The position numbers and the translations under genes were made by a program. The notes below the pieces were generated by a model. That model did no database searches, was not told where the DNA came from, and was given only the letters and a program-made list of their open reading frames with translations. Below are positions 16,557 to 25,439 of a stretch of DNA of 54,674 bases, piece by piece. The stretch is from Candidatus Moraniibacteriota bacterium. Lineage in GTDB: Bacteria > Patescibacteriota > Minisyncoccia > Moranbacterales > UBA1568. How positions within the stretch are numbered: position 1 is the first letter of the stretch; each line of letters begins with the position of its first letter. The stretch spans positions 1-54,674 of the forward strand of contig JAAXXZ010000001.1 of NCBI GenBank assembly GCA_013334245.1, in the 5' to 3' direction.

Positions 16557-16619
16557 TCCGATGTCAAGCCGACGGACGGTCAGACGCTCAATTTTGTGTT
16601 ACCAACGTTTAAGCGACGA

Positions 16620-17010
16620 CATAAATTTTTTCTCTTTGAGACAAGGCGCTTACCCGGAAAATACGGGGTATCTCGTTGCGCAGGGCGAGATTTTTTTCTC
16701 CCTTTCGTGAAAGGGAGCTTGCCCCACAAAGGCGGGTACCCGTACTCGGAATCAGATGTATTTCTCCCTTTTGAGAAAGGGAGTACCTGTACTCAGGGAG
16801 GGATTCTTTTCTCCCTTAGGAAAAGGGAGATGTCCAGCAGGACAGAGGGATTTAACCGAATGAAAATCCACTTTGTCATTTCGGAAAATCCCCCTGTCCC
16901 ATCAAGAGATGGGACGTCCCCCTTTTTCAAAGGGGGAAACCCGACTTAGATCTGTTAACCAATATTTTTCAAAGTGGGAAACCCAGACACTGACTTTTTC
17001 AAAGTGGGAC
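16620..17010 (-). repeat. Palindromic repeat cluster 3 (inverted)
   Basis: The same A and B units as clusters 1 and 2 in reverse orientation: B-like units at about 16690-16750, 16757-16806 and 16809-16856, an A unit at 16883-16946, and two half-A units (TTTTTCAAAGTGGGA) at about 16966-17008. The segment 16809-16946 is an inverted copy of 764-895. The stretch 17011-17119 holds nothing I recognise. Confidence 0.8.
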
Positions 17011-17119
17011 TTGCCGGCAGAAATTCGAAAATTTCGGCTGCACGCCCGGAATCGCTACGCGAAGCGTTGCGGACAGACAGACCATATTGCGTCCGTCGTA
17101 GTTTCATGTGTTGCCCATC

Positions 17120-17980
17120 TTACGCCATGGATGCATCGGCGAGGATTCCGAATCCCCTCGAGAGCCGCTCACGAGCGGACATGATCCGCTTGAAAACCCC
17201 TCGAGAGCATCCTTCCTCCTTCAGCGTCCGTTCGACATCGTCCAACAAGGCGATTACCGTCTCGAGATTTCCGGTCGCACAATAGAACGTCTGCGCGTCG
17301 ACATCATACTGCTTCCACTCGATGCGTGACTGCAGCAGCCTGCATTCGTTCCTCGTCCCGTCCAAAAGGATCGGCACCGCTTCGACATAGAATGTCTTCT
17401 CGAGCGTCTGAGACAGGACCGACTCGACCAAGCGGCTCATGTTCCGAAGGTACGCAGGCGTGTCGATCCTCGGGTCTTCCTTCAACATCTCGGCTATCTC
17501 GCGCCTCGTGTCGGCATCCAACGCGGGATTAGATCCGTTGCACTGCAGAAAACCGAAGTGGCATTGAGCAAGGAAAGCCGTCCATCGCTCGACAGAAAAG
17601 AACTGCTCGCCCAGCCGATCGTACGCCTCCGTCAATCGCGAATGATCGACTTCCGCCCTGTCGATGCCTTGCCCGATTTCGGTCAGCGTCTCGTGAAAAC
17701 GCGGACCGGATCGCGCACGGATACGCCTGAGACGGGTCCCATATGAATGCAACTCGAGCCGGACGGCATCGATCTCGTTTCTAATTTCCGAAAAGTTCTT
17801 CGAATTTAAAATGAGTGGTCGCAGCCCGAACCAGTTCAGCATCCGAAGTTCGAGGATGAAACGCTTTTCGGCCAAACGGATGCGATAGGTCTCCGCATTC
17901 ACGAGCTGTTCCAGAATCCTGGAAGGAAACAATTCCCGGAACGGGAAGGCGCCTGAAAGATAATCAAGTATGTATCCCAT
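17120..17980 (-). CDS. Hypothetical protein, helical, 286 residues
   Basis: I do not recognise this protein. It is 286 residues, mostly alpha-helical by composition, without signal peptide or membrane segment. It is rich in Arg, Glu and Leu with a heptad-like stretch around SEIRNEIDAVRLELHSYGTRLRRI. Four Cys residues are scattered (CHFGFLQC, NECRLL, FYCATG). Codon use and length support a real gene. It lies alone, between the palindromic repeats and a small membrane protein gene on the same strand. Function unknown. Confidence 0.65.
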   Translation of the reverse strand: MGYILDYLSGAFPFRELFPSRILEQLVNAETYRIRLAEKRFILELRMLNWFGLRPLILNSKNFSEIRNEIDAVRLELHSYGTRLRRIRARSGPRFHETLTEIGQGIDRAEVDHSRLTEAYDRLGEQFFSVERWTAFLAQCHFGFLQCNGSNPALDADTRREIAEMLKEDPRIDTPAYLRNMSRLVESVLSQTLEKTFYVEAVPILLDGTRNECRLLQSRIEWKQYDVDAQTFYCATGNLETVIALLDDVERTLKEEGCSRGVFKRIMSARERLSRGFGILADASMA

Positions 17981-18049
17981 CTGCTAAGAAGGTTTGGTGT
18001 TGTAAAAGAAATTCCTTCCAGAGTACCAGACAACCGTGCTGACGTCAAT

Positions 18050-18110
18050 CGTAACGCCGCGAAAACGACAATCGGGGAAACCTTCGCGGCTCCCCCGATA
18101 TTGAACGGCA
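18050..18110 (-). terminator. Possible terminator after the small membrane protein gene
   Basis: On the minus strand ATCGGGG ... CCCCGAT forms a stem around GAGCCGCGAAGGTTT (about 18070-18098), followed by TGTCGTTTT. The U-tract is interrupted, so this is a moderate call. Confidence 0.4.
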
Positions 18111-18115
18111 TTGCG

Positions 18116-18331
18116 TCAGCTGGCAGGCGGTGACTCTATCTTTTTCCTGACATTGAAATCGATGATCTTTGCACCGATTACGATGGCTGCGATGGCAACC
18201 GCTGCTCCCAGCGCGGGATTATTCGCACACAGGACGCCCAAGCCAAGGATTGCCGCGCAACAAAGCAGATAGATGAGGAAAATTTTCAACAATGAGTATG
18301 AATCTTCGTATTCAACGTTTCGGTTTTTCAT
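18116..18331 (-). CDS. Small two-helix membrane protein
   Basis: A 71-residue protein with a charged N-terminus (MKNRNVEYEDSYS), two hydrophobic segments (about 14-35 LLKIFLIYLLCCAAILGLGV and about 40-58 LGAAVAIAAIVIGAKII) and a basic C-terminal tail. I recognise no family. Coding potential rests on the ATG, the membrane pattern and a possible terminator just beyond. It could be a membrane accessory of unknown function. Confidence 0.5.
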   Translation of the reverse strand: MKNRNVEYEDSYSLLKIFLIYLLCCAAILGLGVLCANNPALGAAVAIAAIVIGAKIIDFNVRKKIESPPAS

Positions 18332-18402
18332 GTGACACCATCCGGTTTGTTTAAATGAACGAAACGCAACCTATGAATACCTTGGTTATACGTCGAAACC
18401 GG

Positions 18403-18436
18403 TAAAAAGACAAGGGGCGGATTTCTCCGCCCCCTT
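18403..18436 (-). terminator. Terminator of the GlmU-like gene
   Basis: GGGGCGGA/TCCGCCCC stem (18414-18421 and 18426-18433), followed on the minus strand by TTGTCTTTTTA, 30 bp beyond the stop codon at 18468. Confidence 0.75.
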
Positions 18437-18467
18437 AACTCATCGACGTGCATCATTATATACCGCC

Positions 18468-19229
18468 CTATCCACGCTTCACGAAAATCTCCTCGATCGC
18501 CTGCAGCTGCTCGGGTGTGTTCACGTTCAGCCCCTCGAGCGGGTTCGGCAGCGGGATGGCACAGATGTTCTTCCCTTCCGCCATCGCCATGGCGATGAGG
18601 TCCGTGATATAGAACTCCTTCGAGGCGTTATCGCTCCCCAACCGGTCGATATGTTCCCACAGCCAGGAGGCTTCGAAACAGTACACGCTCGTGTTCACCT
18701 CGCGGATGGCACGTTCCTCCTCGGTCGCATCCTTGTATTCCACGATCCGCTCGACGATACCATCCTGCGTACGGACGATTCGGCCATAGTGGAGCAGGTG
18801 TTCGTGGATTCCCGAAAAATCCGGGGCGACGACCGTCCCGAGGGTGATGGTCTCACCTCGTCCTTCATGATGTGCGATGATGCTCCGGATCGTCGCTTCG
18901 GATATGAGCGGCTGGTCTCCGGCGATGACGACGATATTCGATATGTCCGACCGGTCCCGCAGCAAGGGTGCGGCACACGCCACGGCATGTCCGGTACCGA
19001 GCTGCTCCGCCTGTTCCACACAGGTCACGCGTCCGTCGAGCTGTTCCTTGATCTTGTGCCCCTGAAATCCGACGATGACGATGGGCCTCGATTCCGGTAT
19101 GGCTTGCTCCGCCGCCTCGACGATGTATTCGACGATGGGCTTCCCCGCGACGGGAATCATCGTCTTCGGAATATCGGTCATGTTCATCCTCGTCCCCTTG
19201 CCGCCGGCCATTATGATCACCTGATTCAT
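18468..19229 (-). CDS. GlmU-like UDP-GlcNAc pyrophosphorylase (uridylyltransferase domain only)
   Basis: A 253-residue nucleotidyltransferase. It would transfer UMP from UTP to a sugar phosphate, most likely GlcNAc-1-phosphate, giving UDP-GlcNAc for peptidoglycan. Visible motifs are the nucleotide-binding MAGGKGTRM (7-15) with PKTMIPVAGKPIVEYI, QAEQLGTGHAVACA, the metal-binding VIAGDQPLIS, VNTSVYCFEA and KEFYITDLI, all in GlmU order. The left-handed beta-helix acetyltransferase half of full GlmU (about 450 residues) is absent, and the protein ends soon after LNVNTPEQLQAIEEIF. It may act with a separate acetyltransferase elsewhere, or be a general sugar-nucleotidyltransferase; the GlmU-type ITDLI motif favours the former. 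Stand-alone gene with its own terminator. Confidence 0.85.
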   Translation of the reverse strand: MNQVIIMAGGKGTRMNMTDIPKTMIPVAGKPIVEYIVEAAEQAIPESRPIVIVGFQGHKIKEQLDGRVTCVEQAEQLGTGHAVACAAPLLRDRSDISNIVVIAGDQPLISEATIRSIIAHHEGRGETITLGTVVAPDFSGIHEHLLHYGRIVRTQDGIVERIVEYKDATEEERAIREVNTSVYCFEASWLWEHIDRLGSDNASKEFYITDLIAMAMAEGKNICAIPLPNPLEGLNVNTPEQLQAIEEIFVKRG

Positions 19230-19282
19230 ATTCGATCGAGATATCGCTGTTTATGCATCGTCCGATGCTTGTGTATGCCTAC

Positions 19283-19306
19283 AAAAAAGGCCGGAAGCAG
19301 TCCGGC
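19283..19306 (-). terminator. Intrinsic terminator (minus strand)
   Basis: GCCGGA/TCCGGC stem with a short loop followed by six T residues on the minus strand. The surface-protein gene upstream already has a terminator at 19749-19777, so this one may end a short transcript starting within 19310-19740, or be a back-up. Confidence 0.65.
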
Positions 19307-19309
19307 GCT

Positions 19310-19740
19310 CTTACGGGAATATATCATATACCGAAAACATTTTCCAGTGTCAAAACGACTTTTTTTCCTTATTTGTGCCTATTTTTGTTTGTTACCGGAC
19401 CAATAACCGACCACGGGACCGAGGTCCGGTGGCTTTGTACGTTCCGGCTACGCCGGCAGGGCGATCGTTTATCATTCCAGACTTGATATCTTTTCCCGTC
19501 TTTGCGAGGTATGAATATGATTTCATATTCATACCGCGGCAATCCAGTCACGTCGTTTACGAATGACACGACTGAATGATTTTCCGAACTTCTGGACCGC
19601 CACGCCACGCCCTTCGCGAAGGGCGGGACTCGCGGAGACATACGGGGATAGATTTTTTTCAGACGGTATCGGAACCGTCTTTCAAGACAACCAATGTATG
19701 GTGTCGCCTTGAAACGTACGCTGAAGTTTCGCCGGAGATT
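19310..19740. repeat. Gene-free mosaic of palindromes
   Basis: No convincing gene. The stretch is a chain of inverted repeats: CCGGC/GCCGG (about 19448-19459), GGTATGAATATGA/CATATTCATACC (about 19508-19536), GCCCTTCGCGAAGGGC (about 19610-19625) and AGACGGT/ACCGTCT (about 19660-19680). The pattern 'GATTGCCGCG ... hairpin ... CGCAAAGACGGG' on the minus strand resembles short interspersed palindromic repeats found in many bacterial genomes (recalled, not searched). Confidence 0.5.
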
Positions 19741-19748
19741 TAGAAGGT

Positions 19749-19777
19749 AAAAAACCGGCCCATTCCCATGGGCCGGT
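19749..19777 (-). terminator. Terminator of the TSP1 surface-protein gene
   Basis: A 10-bp stem ACCGGCCCAT/ATGGGCCGGT with a 4-nt loop and a T-run on the minus strand, about 40 bp past the stop codon at 19814. Confidence 0.85.
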
Positions 19778-19813
19778 CCTGCTGACTTCGGATCGATGTG
19801 TCCGGCACGTGCC

Positions 19814-22207
19814 CTAGAACCCCGGAGTCACCTCGCGGATGTTCATGTCGCAGACGCGCGTGCCCTTGCAGTGGAACGTCGTTCCGCAGACGGGATCCGT
19901 GACGGTGAAGTCCTGATCCTTGCAAGTCTGGGACGCCTTGTCGGAGCAGGCGACCGTAGCTTCGCAGAATCCGACGAGTCCGAGATTGACCGACTGGCCG
20001 TTCGCGGAGACCCGCATGCTTCCGTCTCCGACGTTCACGCCCGTCAGGTTCGCCGTGGCCACGCTTCCCTTGGCTACCGTGAAGGCGCTACTCGGGTCGG
20101 AGAGCTCGGTCCATGAAACGTTTTGGTCGTTCGTCACTTCCGTGCCGGCACAGTCGCCGATGCTGGTGTCATAGAAGGCTTTCAGGGAGACGGTGTTGCC
20201 TCTCGCGGTGTTCAGATTCGCCCCGTTCGCCCGATGGAACCATTCCGTACCGATCTTTTCGCAGACTTCGAGCTCTGGGCAGGGATCGGTATTGCAGACC
20301 TGGGTGGATTCCCCGACACACGGAATACCGGTACCCGACGGCGCAGGGTTGATGCAGGTACGCGTCAGCACGCCGCCACCGCACGTGGCGCTGCAGGTCG
20401 TGCTCCACGGCGACCATCCGCCGTTCACATTGAGCGGCGCCACAGTGAAGGGCATATTGACACAGCTATATTCATCGTCTTTTACGTCTGTTATCTTCGC
20501 GCAGACCCTTGCCTTGTAATTTCCGGGCGCCTGATTCAAGGGAACCGTCGTAGACATCGAAAGCGGCGCGCCCTGCATGCCATTACCAAGATCGGCGGAA
20601 CCGTCGGCATTCGTATCGGTGCTGTCGTAAATATCGTCTTTAAAAACGCGGAACTTGACCATCGCCGGATGAAATACGCCGTCGTTACACCGTGAATCCA
20701 CCATGGTGTAATTGAGTGTCATCTTTTCTCCAGGGGCATAGGTCGCCTTATCCAGGCTACCGGTCATGGTAAGAGTGACGTACCACGAATCCGTAAAATA
20801 ATACATATGCGTCCACGTCATCGCCAACGCCGACTTGCCGCCATAGAGGAGCGCGGAGGCGAAAAGGATGAACATGAGGCTCTTTTTCCGGTACTTCCAG
20901 ACCAGAATCGCGATCAGCACAAGGGCGGTCAGTCCGCCGAACACTTCGAGCGCGAGGAAGAACACGGATCGGGACGAACCATCGGCAACCGACGTTTTCG
21001 AAGCGGCCTGCGCTGCAGCCTCGGCCGATGTCGCCTTGTTCAGGACTTGTTCGTCCAGGACGTTCCCGGTCGCATCCGTCAGCGAGAGTCGCAGCACGGG
21101 ATTATCGCATCCCTTCGGGAGCCGCACGGTGACGGTTTCCCGCTTGATATTCGTCTCGTCAAGTTTGGTCGGATCCGACACGACACAGACAGCGCCGCTG
21201 CTTCGGTTTTCCGCGGAAAGTTTGGCAAAATACGTGTTGTTTTGCTGCTGTTGTACGCGGGTCTGAAAATGAGAATCGGCGGACGGCGTCCATTCGAACG
21301 ACGCGGATGCGGCCGGGCCGGCTCCGTCGAACGAATACTGCGCCTGCTGCAGGGTTCCGCTGAGTCCGCGAACGACGTAGTGGGCGATCACCTCGTTCGA
21401 TACCGTTTCGCCCTTGTCATTCACGAGCGAGATTGCGGCATTGTATGATTGTGGCACAGAAGAAGTCGGAATGTTGAAAACGACCTCCTTCGCCTCTCCG
21501 GCCGCGAGCATCACCGCTTCATTCCGGACATCCGGTACCGATACGGTCTGCCCGACTGCGGAGCGCCAGGTCGTATCGAACCGGTACGTGGCATTCAGAG
21601 ATTCCTTGGACAGATTCGTCAACAGACAATGCCCGACGATCGTTTCCGACTTGTCGATGTCGACACCCAGCGAGAGCGGATATTTCTTGTCTCCGGCTTC
21701 CCCCGCGACCGAAAGATAGCACTTGTTCGATTGGAACAACGCATGCGAACCGGTGCCGTTCAACTGGATTTTTCCGGCATTCCCTATCGAGTAGGTCATT
21801 CCGCTGATATTCGCGAGGCTGACGAGCAGTTCGTACTCGCCGCTGACAAATACCGGAGCGACATACTCGACGGTTTTCGGCATCTTCGCTCCCTTGACCA
21901 CCTGGAACGGCTCCTTTTCGACCCACGAATCGATCGTGACCCTGGCTGTGCCGTCAACCTTGATTAGGTCGAGTTTGGTGACGACATTGTTCTGCGTATC
22001 GCCGTTGTTGACGATATCGAACGAGACCGCATACGTTCCGGGCTGTTTCCGCTCCGCCATCACGTCATAGACGTTCACGTCCGACGTAACGACCGCATCA
22101 ACCTCCTTTTCCTCCGCTGCGAACGATTTTCCGCTTGTGCCGAGGAACAACGTCACTACAAATAACATGGAGACGACTCCACGGATTAAGACCGATGTCC
22201 TTTTCAT
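19814..22207 (-). CDS. Surface protein with internal anchor, second signal peptide and thrombospondin type 1 repeat
   Basis: A 797-residue exported protein in two halves. The first half has a signal peptide (1-31, ending SFAA) and beta-rich domains, then a membrane helix (about 414-436, [17 protein letters not shown]). Directly after the basic stop-transfer comes a second signal-like helix (about 441-462, ending KSALA-MTW). The second half has a domain with [16 protein letters not shown], then a thrombospondin type 1 repeat (about 596-645) with the W-x2-W of GGWSPWS, the CSATCGGG motif and six cysteines, then a cysteine-rich tail. The 'anchor plus second signal' pattern is the same as in the giant adhesin at 1095-11642. 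It is probably displayed on the cell surface; no enzyme motif is seen. Promoter and terminator make it a single-gene unit. Confidence 0.8.
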   Translation of the reverse strand: MKRTSVLIRGVVSMLFVVTLFLGTSGKSFAAEEKEVDAVVTSDVNVYDVMAERKQPGTYAVSFDIVNNGDTQNNVVTKLDLIKVDGTARVTIDSWVEKEPFQVVKGAKMPKTVEYVAPVFVSGEYELLVSLANISGMTYSIGNAGKIQLNGTGSHALFQSNKCYLSVAGEAGDKKYPLSLGVDIDKSETIVGHCLLTNLSKESLNATYRFDTTWRSAVGQTVSVPDVRNEAVMLAAGEAKEVVFNIPTSSVPQSYNAAISLVNDKGETVSNEVIAHYVVRGLSGTLQQAQYSFDGAGPAASASFEWTPSADSHFQTRVQQQQNNTYFAKLSAENRSSGAVCVVSDPTKLDETNIKRETVTVRLPKGCDNPVLRLSLTDATGNVLDEQVLNKATSAEAAAQAASKTSVADGSSRSVFFLALEVFGGLTALVLIAILVWKYRKKSLMFILFASALLYGGKSALAMTWTHMYYFTDSWYVTLTMTGSLDKATYAPGEKMTLNYTMVDSRCNDGVFHPAMVKFRVFKDDIYDSTDTNADGSADLGNGMQGAPLSMSTTVPLNQAPGNYKARVCAKITDVKDDEYSCVNMPFTVAPLNVNGGWSPWSTTCSATCGGGVLTRTCINPAPSGTGIPCVGESTQVCNTDPCPELEVCEKIGTEWFHRANGANLNTARGNTVSLKAFYDTSIGDCAGTEVTNDQNVSWTELSDPSSAFTVAKGSVATANLTGVNVGDGSMRVSANGQSVNLGLVGFCEATVACSDKASQTCKDQDFTVTDPVCGTTFHCKGTRVCDMNIREVTPGF

Positions 22208-22233
22208 GTGTTTGTGTTACCGCTTATACGGAA

Positions 22234-22242
22234 AGTATATCA
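22234..22242 (-). promoter_or_regulatory. Extended -10 promoter of the TSP1 protein gene
   Basis: TGATATACT on the minus strand (an extended -10 element, TG-n-TATACT), 27 nt upstream of the start codon; no good -35 is visible. Confidence 0.5.
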
Positions 22243-22324
22243 CAAAATTTGCAACTGCGCATCAGACATTTCAAGTGGGAAAACTATGTCATGTTTCTCG
22301 CGTTGACCATTACGGTCTACGCGC

Positions 22325-23458
22325 TCAATGTATCAATACCGGCGTGCCCATGTCCGCCCAATCGAATACCCGCTTAGCCGGTCCGACACCGAGCCGGACG
22401 CATCCGTGCGATACGGGGATGCCGAGATGGTTCGCGCCTTCCTTGTATCCGCCCGGCCACTCCGGAAGTTCGTGTATCCCGAACTTCCCGTCGGGCACAA
22501 GCGCCATCCAGTTCGGCATATAGAGTCCGTACGCCTTTGACCACGGTCGGGCCGCCTTGTTCCTGACGGCGAACTCCCCCTTCGGCGTCTCCATACCGCG
22601 TTTCCCGGAGGATATGGGATACGCGTCGAGCGCGAGTCCGTCCTGAAAGAGGATCATGGCCTGACTTTCCAGATTGATATCGATGTACTTTCCGGCAGGT
22701 TTCGAGGCATGCGTGAACCGCTTCGCCTGCGATACCCTCTCGGCGATGTCCTTCGCCCACTCGACCGGTTTTTCCGGGAGCGTCGAAAACGACGCGCTTC
22801 CCAGCTCCTTGTATGCGCCGTCGGACTCGCCGCGCCATTTGGCAAGGATGGAAACCGTGTATTTCGTTCCCGGCTGTACGTCTCCTTTCGGGAGAATTCT
22901 AAATTCCGTCTTGTCCGCATCGTTCTCGTATGTGACCTCGACGCGCGGCGATATGCGGAAGTCAACGTAAAAGTCCTTCACGGACCGGTCGAATCGGACG
23001 ACGATCGGATCCTCGATATCCAACACGACGCCGGAAGTTCCATCCCCGGGCGTTACGGAGGAAATACCTGGGTAATCCGGGACACGGAAAGAGAACGAGG
23101 ACGTCGGAACGGTTTTCGCGATACCGGATTTGGACTGATCGATCGTGACCCGGTACTGCCCGTCGGAGTCCCACCGGCCGTCCGGAATTATCGATACGTT
23201 CGTACGGTCGTCGTTCCACAGCATACGGAACGGCTTCTCGGGATATATCGAGATTTTTCCATCGAGACCGTCACCGACTATCGGCTCGGAAAATCCGATG
23301 ACGAACGCGTCCTGCGGCGTCTTCGGTCCGTCTCCGACCGCTTGGGCCCGTACGGTACCGAACATATGCAGCGTGCCAAATACGAAAAAATATGCCGGTA
23401 TGAGTCCGGCCATGACGGCTGCGAAAAATGAGAGGAATCTGAATGTTCGGGGAGACAT
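22325..23458 (-). CDS. L,D-transpeptidase (YkuD) with Ig-like domains
   Basis: A 377-residue membrane-anchored enzyme that would make 3-3 cross-links in peptidoglycan or attach proteins to it. An N-terminal helix (FLSFFAAVMAGLIPAYFFVF) is followed by two Big_5/Ig-like domains (PQDAFVIGFSEPI, then IVVRFDRSV). The C-terminal catalytic YkuD domain starts near YIDINLESQAMILF and has the hallmark HLGIPVSHGCVRL with the active-site cysteine. The enzyme ends soon after, as usual. I chose the ATG at 23456-23458; an in-frame GTG at 23513-23515, 5 nt after the queA stop, would add 19 residues. The gene follows queA directly, so both are probably in one transcript. Confidence 0.9.
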   Translation of the reverse strand: MSPRTFRFLSFFAAVMAGLIPAYFFVFGTLHMFGTVRAQAVGDGPKTPQDAFVIGFSEPIVGDGLDGKISIYPEKPFRMLWNDDRTNVSIIPDGRWDSDGQYRVTIDQSKSGIAKTVPTSSFSFRVPDYPGISSVTPGDGTSGVVLDIEDPIVVRFDRSVKDFYVDFRISPRVEVTYENDADKTEFRILPKGDVQPGTKYTVSILAKWRGESDGAYKELGSASFSTLPEKPVEWAKDIAERVSQAKRFTHASKPAGKYIDINLESQAMILFQDGLALDAYPISSGKRGMETPKGEFAVRNKAARPWSKAYGLYMPNWMALVPDGKFGIHELPEWPGGYKEGANHLGIPVSHGCVRLGVGPAKRVFDWADMGTPVLIH

Positions 23459-23520
23459 TCCGTTTCGTGTTCGTATCGATCCGAATCCGTACCCGCAACA
23501 GATCAATCTTATCACGAAAA

Positions 23521-24651
23521 TCAGCGGATCAGCATGGAATCGCCGAACGAGTAGAACGCGTAGCCTTCCCGGATCGCTTCCTCGTAGAGCGATACGAGAG
23601 TACGTTTCGCCCCCTTGTCCCGAAGAAACGCCTCGACGAGCAGCATGAGCGAGGATTTCGGCAGATGGAAATTCGTCAGGAGCATATCCGCGGAACGGAA
23701 GCCGTGAGGCGGAAATATGAATATGTCGGTATCGCCCGAATACGGACGAAACTCCGTCATTCCGGTATCGGCCCCCGGAACGATTACGGTTTCCAGTGTC
23801 CGAAGCGCGGTCGTGCCGACGGCTACCATGCCGCGACCTTCGGCCTTCGCCCGGGTCAATCGTTCCGCAGCCGCTTCCGACACGCGGATGTGTTCCCGAT
23901 GAAGCGTCTTCGATACGAAGTTCTCGGGTCGGAGCGATGCAAAAGTCCCCAGACCGACATCCAATCCGACGCGTACCGTTTCGATCCCTTTGCCGGCAAG
24001 CGATCCGAGCACCTGATCGGTAAAATGCAACGACGCGGTCGGGGCGGCCACCGACGCTCCCGACCGGGCAAAGACGGTCTGATACCGCCTTCGAAGGGCC
24101 TGCTCGTCGCGTGTTGCGCCCGCATCCTCGAGGTAATGAGGAATCGGCGTTTCACCGTACGCATCCAGCAGATCCGAAAGCGATTTTCCGGAATGAAGCC
24201 TCACGAAAAATCGGTTCTCATCCTGCGAGACGACCTCGAAACGGCTGCCATCCGGAAAGAACAGCTTCATTCCCGGTACGCACTTCCTATCGACCAGAAT
24301 CGGGATCAGCGGATCCGACACGTCGGACCCCGACGACTCATCCGACCGCGGCATTTCACCTGCCTCTGGTCGGGCATCACGTATCTCGTTCGCCAGGACG
24401 AACGCTTCGATCTTTCCTCCGGTTTCCTTGGATAGCATAAGCCGCGCCGGAACGACCCGCGTCTCGTTGAGAACGAGCATCGCACGTTCCGGCAGGTATG
24501 AAGCGAGATTCGCGAACGTATCATGAAAGACCGTATCGGTCCCGGTATCATAGACGAACAAGCGCGCCGAATCGCGCGGTTCGACGCCACACTTCCGTAT
24601 CAGCTCCTTGGGAAGCCGATAGTCGTATTTCTCAAGATCCCGGTATTCCAT
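23521..24651 (-). CDS. queA: S-adenosylmethionine:tRNA ribosyltransferase-isomerase
   Basis: A 376-residue QueA, which transfers the ribosyl part of SAM to preQ1 in tRNA to make epoxyqueuosine at the wobble position. Visible marks are the start YDYRLPKELI, LNETRVVPARL, the box APTASLHFT (usually APTAGLHFT; here Ser replaces Gly), GLDVGLGTFASLRPE, the segment LHREHIRVSE, VAVGTTALRTLE, and the C-terminal DMLLTNFHLPKSSLMLLVEAF. Length is close to the family norm. A promoter lies at 24688-24716, and the L,D-transpeptidase gene follows within 5-65 nt. Confidence 0.95.
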   Translation of the reverse strand: MEYRDLEKYDYRLPKELIRKCGVEPRDSARLFVYDTGTDTVFHDTFANLASYLPERAMLVLNETRVVPARLMLSKETGGKIEAFVLANEIRDARPEAGEMPRSDESSGSDVSDPLIPILVDRKCVPGMKLFFPDGSRFEVVSQDENRFFVRLHSGKSLSDLLDAYGETPIPHYLEDAGATRDEQALRRRYQTVFARSGASVAAPTASLHFTDQVLGSLAGKGIETVRVGLDVGLGTFASLRPENFVSKTLHREHIRVSEAAAERLTRAKAEGRGMVAVGTTALRTLETVIVPGADTGMTEFRPYSGDTDIFIFPPHGFRSADMLLTNFHLPKSSLMLLVEAFLRDKGAKRTLVSLYEEAIREGYAFYSFGDSMLIR

Positions 24652-24687
24652 GATCGCCTTGCGTTCATCATTCTATCGGACCCTGCC

Positions 24688-24716
24688 AGTCTATGGGAGG
24701 CTCCGTCATGAGTCAA
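24688..24716 (-). promoter_or_regulatory. Promoter of queA and the L,D-transpeptidase gene
   Basis: TTGACT (24711-24716), 17-bp spacer, TAGACT (24688-24693) on the minus strand, about 40 nt upstream of the queA start. Confidence 0.6.
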
Positions 24717-24962
24717 CCGGAAAGACTGGACGTGACGCCGGTATCTGTGTACGATTACCTTGATATGACTTCGTTCCTTTTTACGCCGAACGGCCGACAG
24801 GACGGTCGCTATACGATACACGCCTTACCAGGGTCGGGTTCCCGGGAACCCTTTTGCCCAAGAATGTCCTCACTTTGGGGCGATCGTGTCGACCGTTCGG
24901 CAGTATATTCATGCTCGCTGAGCCATATTTCAAAGTCCGCTTCCCCGACACATCGTCGGCAA

Positions 24963-24989
24963 AAGAAAAAAAGCCGGGCTTTTTTTCTT
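24963..24989. terminator. Bidirectional terminator-like palindrome
   Basis: AAGAAAAAAAGCC paired with GGCTTTTTTTCTT around a 1-3 nt loop: an A/T-run-flanked hairpin that can terminate on either strand. A second one, GGGTTC/GAACCC followed by TTTTG, lies near 24836-24858. No gene is visible between 24717 and 25075. Confidence 0.55.
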
Positions 24990-25074
24990 GCATCGATACC
25001 GTCGGATATCGCATTGACAACGGAGTCGGACGATACCATGCTGTCTTGTGCCGCTCTTTCATCCCACCGTTCCT

Positions 25075-25266
25075 TGAGAATCTATCTCAAATCTCATGTC
25101 GAGATGAAATGCTGAAATTTAGAGCGAAAACGCTAAATATCGAGCAAGGCTACTATCGTAACCTGACGAGATATGAAGCGTTTGCAGCTGAAATTTCAGT
25201 CAGCATTTCATCCGGCAAGCAGAATTTGCAGCTTATCACCGCGGTGAGATTTGAGATAGATTCTGA
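25075..25266. mobile_element. MITE-like element, copy 1
   Basis: An internal 186-bp element (25078-25263) with 20-bp near-perfect terminal inverted repeats starting GAATCTATCTCAAATCTCA, flanked by a 3-bp direct repeat TGA. The interior is itself one long imperfect palindrome (GAAATGCTGAAATTT and partners) with no open frame. TNA target duplications are typical of IS1031/ISL2-type IS5-family elements, so this looks like a non-autonomous derivative. Related copies lie at 31684-31796 and 34974-35161. Confidence 0.75.
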
Positions 25267-25370
25267 GGTCCGTCGGACACCAATACTCCGGATTCGACGG
25301 TTTACGGAGAGAACGCCCGTATGATCGTTCATGCCGGTGTTCTCCCGACTCGTCGCGCCGATTCCCTTCC

Positions 25371-25398
25371 GCCAAGAAACCTTGGCTTTTCTTTTTTT
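25371..25398 (+). terminator. Intrinsic terminator (plus strand)
   Basis: GCCAAG/CTTGGC with a 4-nt loop followed by TTTTCTTTTTTT. It ends a plus-strand transcript for which I see no gene in 24.7-25.4 kb, and it insulates the candidate RNA gene that starts just downstream. Confidence 0.75.
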
Positions 25399-25405
25399 GG
25401 AGAAG

Positions 25406-25433
25406 TTGACGGTTTCCGGAGCGCGACTATCAT
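25406..25433 (+). promoter_or_regulatory. Promoter of candidate non-coding RNA
   Basis: TTGACG (25406-25411), 16-bp spacer, TATCAT (25428-25433) on the plus strand; it places a transcript start near 25440. Confidence 0.5.
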
Positions 25434-25439
25434 GCTTTC

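Noticed and set aside
1-17000. CRISPR array in the repeat clusters
   Set aside because: The units are two alternating hairpin types with irregular spacing and inverted copies, without uniform spacers and without cas genes.
25014-25042. TTGACA followed by TACCAT as a promoter
   Set aside because: The spacer is only 14 bp, and the 17-bp alternative has a poor -10.
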